From the NCBI RefSeq assembly GCF_024748695.1, contig NZ_CP087176.1, forward strand, positions 1,171,501-1,235,500: a stretch of 64,000 nucleotides of DNA, given 5' to 3'. Positions 55,166 through 64,000 of the stretch are shown here, in pieces. The stretch comes from Pseudomonas sp. B21-040 (GTDB lineage: Bacteria; Pseudomonadota; Gammaproteobacteria; Pseudomonadales; Pseudomonadaceae). The position numbers and the translations under genes were made by a program. Within the stretch, counting starts at the first letter, position 1; each line of letters opens with the position of its first letter. The notes below the pieces were generated by a model. That model worked only from the letters and a program-made list of their open reading frames with translations, had not been told where the DNA came from and did not search any database.

Positions 55166-58100
55166 ATGCCGGCTTCATTCGTTCACCTACGCCTGCACAC
55201 TGAATATTCCCTGGTCGACGGTCTGGTGCGGATCAAACCGCTGGTCAAGACCCTGGTCGGCATGAACATGCCTGCCGTAGCGGTCACCGACCAGAACAAC
55301 ATGTGTTCCCTGGTCAAATTCTACAAAGCCTCCATGGGGGCCGGGATCAAGCCGATCTGTGGCGCCGACTTGTGGCTGTCGAACAAGGATCCGGACAACG
55401 CCCTTAGCCGGATCAGCCTGCTGGCCATGAACGCTGTCGGCTATCGCAACCTGACTGAACTGATTTCCCGTGGTTTCATCGACGGCCAGCGCAATGGCTC
55501 GGTGATCATCGAGCGCGAATGGGTCGCCGAAGCCAGCGAAGGCTTGATCATGCTCTCAGCGGCGAAAGAGGGCGAAATTGGCCTGGCCATGCTCAGTGGC
55601 AACCCGGCTGAAGCGGAAAACCTGGCACGCGAATGGATGGCGGTGTTTCCGGACCGTTTTTATCTGGAAATCCAGCGCACCAATCGCCCCAACGATGAAG
55701 AGCAGTTGCACGGTGCCGTGGCCCTGGCCGAGAAAATCGGTGCGCCACTGGTCGCGACCAACGATGTGCGCTTCATCAAGCAGGAAGACTTCGCCGCCCA
55801 CGAAACCCGTGTTTGCATCGGTGAGGGCCGCGCCCTCGACGATCCGCGTCGTTCGAAAAATTACAGCGACCAGCAATACCTCAAAAGCGCCGAGGAAATG
55901 GCCGAGTTGTTCAGTGACCTGCCCGAGGCACTGGTAAACACAGTCGAGATCGCCAAGCGCTGCAACATCGAAGTGAAATTGGGCAAACACTTTCTGCCCA
56001 ACTTCCCGATTCCCGATGGCATGACCATCGACGAGTATTTCCGTAAGGTCTCCTTCGATGGCCTGGAAGAACGGCTGACCGTTCTGCTGCCCAAGGACAC
56101 CACCGAAGACTACGAGGCCAAGCGTCAGGTCTACGTCGACCGGTTGAATTTCGAGCTGGATATCATCATCCAGATGGGGTTCCCCGGTTACTTCCTGATC
56201 GTTATGGACTTCATTCAGTGGGCCAAGAGCAACGGCGTCCCGGTAGGTCCCGGCCGGGGTTCGGGTGCCGGGTCGTTGGTGGCCTATGTACAGAAGATCA
56301 CGGACCTCGATCCGCTCGAATATGACCTGCTGTTCGAACGTTTCCTTAACCCGGAACGGGTATCGATGCCCGACTTCGACGTCGACTTCTGCATGGACGG
56401 TCGTGATCGGGTAATTGAATACGTGGCCGACAAGTACGGTCGCAACGCCGTAAGCCAGATCATCACCTTCGGTTCCATGGCTGCAAAAGCCGTGGTCCGG
56501 GACGTGGCGCGGGTGCAGGGCAAGTCCTACGGACTGGCGGATCGTCTGTCGAAGATGATTCCGTTCGAAGTCGGCATGACCCTGGAAAAGGCGTATGAGC
56601 AGGAAGAGATCCTGCGTGACTTCATCAAGGTCGATGAAGAAGCCGCCGAAATCTGGGAAATGGCCCGCAAGCTGGAAGGCGTCGTGCGAAACGTCGGTAA
56701 ACACGCCGGTGGTGTGGTGATCGCGCCGACCAAACTGACGGACTTCTCGCCGATTTATTGCGATGAGGCCGGTGACGGTCTGGTGACCCAGTTCGACAAG
56801 GATGACGTTGAAGCGGCCGGTTTGGTGAAGTTCGACTTCCTCGGCCTGCGGACCCTGACCGTTATCGATTGGGCGTTGAAGACCATCAACCGCGACCGCG
56901 CGAAGGTCGACGAACCGCCTCTGGACATTGCGTTCATTCCGCTGGACGACAAGCCGACCTACACACTGCTGCAAAAAGCCGAAACCACGGCGGTGTTCCA
57001 ACTCGAATCCCGCGGCATGAAGGAGCTGATCAAAAAGCTCAAGCCCGACTGCCTGGAAGACTTGATCGCACTGGTGGCCCTGTTCCGTCCGGGCCCGCTG
57101 CAATCGGGCATGGTGGACGACTTCATCAACCGTAAGCACGGCCGCGCCGAGCTCGCGTACCCGCACTCGGATTACCAGTACGAAGGCCTCAAGCCTGTAC
57201 TGGCGCCAACTTACGGCATCATCCTGTATCAGGAACAGGTGATGCAGATTGCCCAGGTCATGGCCGGTTACACCCTCGGCGGTGCGGACATGCTGCGTCG
57301 TGCCATGGGTAAGAAAAAACCGGAAGAAATGGCCAAGCAGCGCGGCGGTTTCATTGAAGGTTGCGCGACCAACAACATCGACGCTGACCTTGCCGGTAAC
57401 ATTTTCGACCTGGTAGAAAAATTCGCCGGCTACGGCTTCAACAAATCCCACTCCGCGGCGTATGGCCTGGTGTCGTACCAGACGGCGTGGCTGAAAACGC
57501 ATTACCCGGCGCCATTCATGGCGGCGGTGCTGTCGGCGGACATGCACAACACCGACAAGGTTGTGACCTTGATCGAAGAAATTCGCACCATGAAGCTGCG
57601 TCTCGACGCGCCGGATGTGAATGCCTCCGAGTTCAAGTTCACGGTGAATGACGAAGGCCGGATTATTTACGGCCTCGGCGCGATCAAGGGCGTGGGCGAA
57701 GGTCCGGTGGAAGCGATCACCGAGGCGCGCCAGGACGGTCCGTTCAAGGATCTGTTCGACTTCTGTGCCCGTGTCGATCTCAAGCGTATCAACAAGCGCA
57801 CCCTGGACGGTTTGATCCGCAGTGGCGCGCTGGATCGTCTGGGGCCTTGTTTCCATGACGAACCGAAGGCTTATCAGGCGAGCATCGACCAGAATCGTGC
57901 GATCTTGCTGGCCGCGATGGAAGGGGCGATCAAAGCCGCCGAACAAACCGCGCGCACCCAGGACAGCGGCCATGCCGACCTGTTTGGCGGTCTGTTTGTC
58001 GAAGAAGACGCGGACGTCTACGCCAGTCATCGCAAGGCCAAGGAACTGACCCTCAAGGAGCGGTTGAAAGGGGAGAAAGACACCCTGGGCCTGTACCTGA

Positions 58101-58687
58101 CCGGCCACCCGATTGACGAATACGAAGGTGAAATCCGTCGCTTTGCCCGTCAGCGCATCATCGATTTGAAGCCTGCGCGCGATACCCAAACGGTCGCCGG
58201 CATGATCATCGCCCTGCGGGTTATGAAGAACAAAAAAGGCGACAAGATGGGCTTCATCACCCTCGATGATCGCTCCGGTCGGATCGAGGCGTCGTTGTTT
58301 GCCGAGGCGTTCCATACGGCGCAGTCGCTGTTGCAGACGGACGCGATGGTGGTGGTCGAGGGCGAGGTCAGTAATGACGACTTCTCCGGTGGCCTGAAAC
58401 TGCGGGTCAAGCGGGTGATGAGCATGGAAGATGCGCGCACCAACCTCGCCGAGAGCCTGCGCCTGAAGCTGCAAACCAAGGATTTGAAGGGTGATCAGCT
58501 ACGCTGGCTGGGTGAGTTGTTCAAGCGTCACCGCGGTGCGTGCCCGATCACCATGGAGTACACGAGCCCCGATGCTAAGGCCTTGCTGCAGTTTGGCGAG
58601 ACCTGGCGAATCGATCCGGCGGATGCGTTGATTCAAGCCTTGCGTGACCAGTTCGGGCGAGACAACGTCTTCCTCCAATACCGTTGA
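55166..58687 (+). CDS. dnaE: DNA polymerase III alpha subunit
   Basis: This 1173-residue replicative polymerase carries the N-terminal PHP domain ([16 protein letters not shown]), the polymerase core with [18 protein letters not shown] near residue 400 (catalytic Asp residues), the helix-hairpin-helix region ([13 protein letters not shown]) and the C-terminal OB fold ([20 protein letters not shown]). Length fits the family. The replicase core also needs epsilon and theta, encoded elsewhere. It starts 76 bases after rnhB. Confidence 0.98.
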   Translation: MPASFVHLRLHTEYSLVDGLVRIKPLVKTLVGMNMPAVAVTDQNNMCSLVKFYKASMGAGIKPICGADLWLSNKDPDNALSRISLLAMNAVGYRNLTELISRGFIDGQRNGSVIIEREWVAEASEGLIMLSAAKEGEIGLAMLSGNPAEAENLAREWMAVFPDRFYLEIQRTNRPNDEEQLHGAVALAEKIGAPLVATNDVRFIKQEDFAAHETRVCIGEGRALDDPRRSKNYSDQQYLKSAEEMAELFSDLPEALVNTVEIAKRCNIEVKLGKHFLPNFPIPDGMTIDEYFRKVSFDGLEERLTVLLPKDTTEDYEAKRQVYVDRLNFELDIIIQMGFPGYFLIVMDFIQWAKSNGVPVGPGRGSGAGSLVAYVQKITDLDPLEYDLLFERFLNPERVSMPDFDVDFCMDGRDRVIEYVADKYGRNAVSQIITFGSMAAKAVVRDVARVQGKSYGLADRLSKMIPFEVGMTLEKAYEQEEILRDFIKVDEEAAEIWEMARKLEGVVRNVGKHAGGVVIAPTKLTDFSPIYCDEAGDGLVTQFDKDDVEAAGLVKFDFLGLRTLTVIDWALKTINRDRAKVDEPPLDIAFIPLDDKPTYTLLQKAETTAVFQLESRGMKELIKKLKPDCLEDLIALVALFRPGPLQSGMVDDFINRKHGRAELAYPHSDYQYEGLKPVLAPTYGIILYQEQVMQIAQVMAGYTLGGADMLRRAMGKKKPEEMAKQRGGFIEGCATNNIDADLAGNIFDLVEKFAGYGFNKSHSAAYGLVSYQTAWLKTHYPAPFMAAVLSADMHNTDKVVTLIEEIRTMKLRLDAPDVNASEFKFTVNDEGRIIYGLGAIKGVGEGPVEAITEARQDGPFKDLFDFCARVDLKRINKRTLDGLIRSGALDRLGPCFHDEPKAYQASIDQNRAILLAAMEGAIKAAEQTARTQDSGHADLFGGLFVEEDADVYASHRKAKELTLKERLKGEKDTLGLYLTGHPIDEYEGEIRRFARQRIIDLKPARDTQTVAGMIIALRVMKNKKGDKMGFITLDDRSGRIEASLFAEAFHTAQSLLQTDAMVVVEGEVSNDDFSGGLKLRVKRVMSMEDARTNLAESLRLKLQTKDLKGDQLRWLGELFKRHRGACPITMEYTSPDAKALLQFGETWRIDPADALIQALRDQFGRDNVFLQYR

Positions 58688-58839
58688 CGGTCAGGTGCCA
58701 TTCGTCCCCCTTGGAACGTGCCCTGATCTCGACCCGAATTTTTAATCTCGACCTGAACGCGCCTCTCCCTTAAGGTAGGGCGCGAATAGACAACCGGCCG
58801 GCCCAAGCTCTCTTGGACGTCGACCCAAGACGGACGCCT

Positions 58840-59787
58840 ATGAACCCGAATTTTCTAGATTTCGAACAGCCGATCGCCGACCTGCAAGCCAAGATCGAAG
58901 AGTTGCGCTTGGTCGGTAACGACAATTCGCTGAATATCGGCGATGAGATCTCCCGCCTGCAGGACAAAAGCAGCACGCTGACCGAAGACATCTTCGGCAA
59001 GCTGACCAGCTGGCAGATCGCACGCCTGGCGCGTCACCCGAAACGTCCGTATACCCTGGACTACATCGAACACATTTTCACCGAGTTCGATGAGTTGCAC
59101 GGTGACCGTCATTTCTCCGATGACGCTGCCATCGTTGGCGGTATCGCCCGTCTGGACGACCAGCCGGTCATGATCATCGGTCACCAGAAAGGCCGCGAAG
59201 TGCGCGAGAAGGTTCGCCGCAACTTCGGCATGCCGCGTCCTGAAGGCTACCGCAAGGCGTGCCGCCTGATGGAAATGGCCGAGCGTTTCAAAATGCCGAT
59301 CCTGACCTTCATTGACACCCCGGGCGCTTACCCTGGTATTGACGCTGAAGAGCGTAACCAGAGCGAAGCGATCGCCTGGAACCTGCGTGTCATGTCGCGT
59401 CTGAAAACCCCAATCATCGCCACCGTGATCGGTGAAGGTGGTTCCGGTGGTGCTTTGGCGATTGGTGTTTGCGATCAGTTGAACATGCTGCAGTACTCGA
59501 CCTACGCGGTGATTTCGCCGGAAGGTTGTGCATCGATTCTGTGGAAAACCGCCGAGAAAGCCCCGGACGCCGCTGAAGCGATGGGCATCACTGCCGAGCG
59601 CCTGAAAGGCCTGGGCATTGTGGATAAGGTGATCGGCGAGCCATTGGGCGGCGCACACCGTGACCCGGCTGCTGCGGCTGCGTCGATCCGTGCCGAGCTG
59701 AGCTCGCAACTGGCGATGCTGAAGAAGTTCGACAATGATGCGCTGCTGGCCCGTCGTTACGAGCGACTGATGAGCTACGGTCTCTGA
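58840..59787 (+). CDS. accA: Acetyl-CoA carboxylase, carboxyltransferase subunit alpha
   Basis: This 315-residue subunit pairs with AccD to carboxylate acetyl-CoA to malonyl-CoA. The sequence includes the N-terminal helical part ([19 protein letters not shown]) and the carboxyltransferase domain with [21 protein letters not shown] and [17 protein letters not shown]. The ATG at 58840 matches the P. aeruginosa start; an earlier in-frame start would add nine residues. It follows dnaE by 152 bases. The REPIN 11 follows its stop. Confidence 0.97.
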   Translation: MNPNFLDFEQPIADLQAKIEELRLVGNDNSLNIGDEISRLQDKSSTLTEDIFGKLTSWQIARLARHPKRPYTLDYIEHIFTEFDELHGDRHFSDDAAIVGGIARLDDQPVMIIGHQKGREVREKVRRNFGMPRPEGYRKACRLMEMAERFKMPILTFIDTPGAYPGIDAEERNQSEAIAWNLRVMSRLKTPIIATVIGEGGSGGALAIGVCDQLNMLQYSTYAVISPEGCASILWKTAEKAPDAAEAMGITAERLKGLGIVDKVIGEPLGGAHRDPAAAAASIRAELSSQLAMLKKFDNDALLARRYERLMSYGL

Positions 59788-59805
59788 TCGATCGCTCCTC
59801 CATCA

Positions 59806-59895
59806 TGTAGGAGCAAGGCTTGCCCGCGATTGGGACGCCTCGGTTTAACAGGCCGACCGCGTTAACGTTCATCGCGAGCAAGCTCGGCTCCTACA
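59806..59895. repeat. REPIN 11, chimeric, just upstream of tilS
   Basis: The left arm is TGTAGGAGCAAGGCTTGCCC, whereas the right arm, read inverted, is TGTAGGAGCCGAGCTTGCTC. The two arms match different arm types elsewhere in the window, so the pair has several mismatches. It ends 15 bases before the tilS start. Confidence 0.85.
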
Positions 59896-59910
59896 GGTTT
59901 TGGTGCGTCA

Positions 59911-61224
59911 ATGACACTTTGTGCAACGCTTCTCAAACAACTCGCTCCATGGCGCAACGCCACAACCTGGCACATCGCCTTCTCCGGTGGTCTCGACTCC
60001 ACCGTCCTGCTGCACCTTCTCGCCGACCTGGCAAAAACCGAATCCCTGCCGGCGCTCAGCGCCATTCATGTTCATCACGGCCTGCAAGCGGCGGCGGATG
60101 CCTGGCCGGAGCATTGTCAGTCGGTCTGTGATGCGCTCGGTGTGTCGCTACAGGTGGTTCGCGTTCAGGTTCAACCTGGCGCCAGTATCGAGCGCGCCGC
60201 CCGTGAGGCGCGTTACGGGGCGTTCAGCGCGGTGATTCATGCCGAGGACATTCTGCTGACCGCCCAGCACCGTGACGATCAGGCTGAAACCCTGTTGTTC
60301 CGACTGTTGCGCGGAGCCGGGGTGAGAGGTTTGTCGGGAATGCCGCGTGAGCGGGTCTTGGGCCGTGGACATCTTCTGCGCCCGCTGCTGGATGTCTCAC
60401 GCGCCGAACTTGAAGCCTACGCAATCGAACACCGGCTGAGCTGGATCGAAGACCCTTCGAACCAGGATCGCCAGTTCTCCCGCAACTACCTGCGGCATCA
60501 GGTGTTTCCGGTATTGACCGAGCGCTGGCCGCAAGCGGCGGTGACGATGGCGCGTAGCGCTGCTCACTTGAGTGAAGCGCAGGCTTTGCTGGATGAGTTG
60601 GCAGAAATTGATCTGGTCGAAGCGGCAACAGCCCATGAGTTCGACTGGTTGGGCGTGCAATCTCTGGAGCTGGCTTGCCTTGCAAGGCACTCTGCCGCTC
60701 GCCAGCGTAACGCGCTGAGCCACTGGCTCACAGCACTGACGCGGTTGCCGGACAGTGACCATTGGTCGGGTTGGGAGAATTTGCGTGATGCCACCGGTGA
60801 TGCCCGTCCGGTCTGGCGGCTGGCCGATGGCGAAGTGCATCGTTCGGCTGGACGTATCTGGTGGCTCTCGGGCTGTTGGCTACGCAATCCGCCGCCTGCC
60901 GTGGATTGGCCGGATCCTTCGACACCGCTGGAATTGCCGGATAACGGCGTGCTCACACTCACCGGGCAAATCCCCGATGGCTCGCTGCAAATCCGCTATC
61001 GTCAGGGAGGCGAGGTCATGAATTTGCCCGATCGCGGTCATCGCGATCTCAAGCGTTTGTTCAATGAACGCGGGGTTCCGGGCTTCATCCGTGGCAGATT
61101 GCCGCTGGTCTACCGCGAGGGGCAATTGCTGGCAGTGGCCAACGTACGGGGCTTGAATGGCAGTGGGCAAGATGGCTGGCATTTGCATTGGCAACCGCCG
61201 AGCGAAGATCAAGGTTTGAGCTGA
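59911..61224 (+). CDS. tilS: tRNA(Ile)-lysidine synthase
   Basis: This 437-residue enzyme adds lysine to C34 of tRNA-Ile(CAU), so that it reads AUA. The PP-loop SGGLDST is at residues 25-31. The central TilS domain and a C-terminal domain (NLPDRGHRDLKRLFNERGVPGFIRGRLPLVY) follow. Length fits the family (430-440). The ribosome site before the ATG is weak, and the promoter region is occupied by a REPIN. The stop is followed by the pyrG promoter. Confidence 0.95.
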   Translation: MTLCATLLKQLAPWRNATTWHIAFSGGLDSTVLLHLLADLAKTESLPALSAIHVHHGLQAAADAWPEHCQSVCDALGVSLQVVRVQVQPGASIERAAREARYGAFSAVIHAEDILLTAQHRDDQAETLLFRLLRGAGVRGLSGMPRERVLGRGHLLRPLLDVSRAELEAYAIEHRLSWIEDPSNQDRQFSRNYLRHQVFPVLTERWPQAAVTMARSAAHLSEAQALLDELAEIDLVEAATAHEFDWLGVQSLELACLARHSAARQRNALSHWLTALTRLPDSDHWSGWENLRDATGDARPVWRLADGEVHRSAGRIWWLSGCWLRNPPPAVDWPDPSTPLELPDNGVLTLTGQIPDGSLQIRYRQGGEVMNLPDRGHRDLKRLFNERGVPGFIRGRLPLVYREGQLLAVANVRGLNGSGQDGWHLHWQPPSEDQGLS

Positions 61225-63981
<2,757 letters not shown>

Positions 63982-64000
63982 ACCTCAATTCTCCGGTAAA

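Noticed and set aside
55556..58474. A 972-codon open frame on the minus strand
   Set aside because: Antisense to dnaE, with no ribosome site or recognisable motif. Strong coding evidence supports dnaE instead.

Overview
The window is a stretch of core chromosome from a fluorescent-group Pseudomonas. The evidence is GC-rich coding sequence with strong third-position GC bias, and a gene order that (recalled, not searched) closely follows P. aeruginosa PAO1 from lysS down to kdsA. Ten REPIN-type repeat pairs with GTAGGAGC/GTGGGAGC...TCGCGAT arms sit between genes, as is usual in the P. fluorescens group. No rRNA, tRNA, CRISPR array, insertion sequence, prophage or plasmid origin is visible.

Layout. 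0-13.4 kb: the 3' end of lysS, a TetR regulator, a lipoprotein, a DUF1704/MATCAP-like metallopeptidase, a frameshifted alpha/beta hydrolase and its small membrane partner, then ppc, adk, tsaB, a DUF72 protein, a PEP-mutase-like protein, a small protein with a 44-residue internal duplication, and rsmJ. 13.4-19.8 kb: the drug-efflux locus mexL <-> mexJ-mexK, followed by a Fic-domain gene. 19.8-23.8 kb: a DUF4197 protein, an unidentified two-domain protein in AT-richer DNA, and plsB. 24-29.6 kb: a cold-shock gene, a conserved hypothetical gene, rlmA, dapE and a GH17-GT2 beta-glucan synthase (ndvB-like). These belong together elsewhere in PAO1 and look like a relocated block. 29.8-36.4 kb: tcdA, csdE, csdA, dapD, an ArsC/Spx-like gene, a stand-alone astacin-type metzincin in AT-rich DNA, and dapC. 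36.5-40.1 kb: glnD and map.

40.4-64 kb: a dense plus-strand run of essential genes: rpsB-tsf (translation), pyrH-frr-uppS-cdsA-dxr-rseP (UMP kinase, ribosome recycling, undecaprenyl and CDP-diglyceride synthesis, isoprenoids, sigma-E protease), bamA-skp-lpxD-fabZ-lpxA-lpxB-rnhB (outer membrane and lipid A), dnaE, accA, tilS, pyrG and kdsA. Many of these genes overlap by 1-4 bases. Together they link lipid, lipid A, Kdo and peptidoglycan-carrier synthesis to outer-membrane protein assembly. DapC, DapD and DapE in the left half supply diaminopimelate and lysine.

No complete novel multi-gene system such as a defence island, secondary-metabolite cluster or toxin-antitoxin pair was found. The most unusual items are single genes (the MATCAP-like peptidase, the Fic protein, the metzincin, the duplicated-motif protein and the bipartite beta-domain protein), a homopolymer frameshift, structured leaders before pyrH and pyrG, and the placement of the REPINs.
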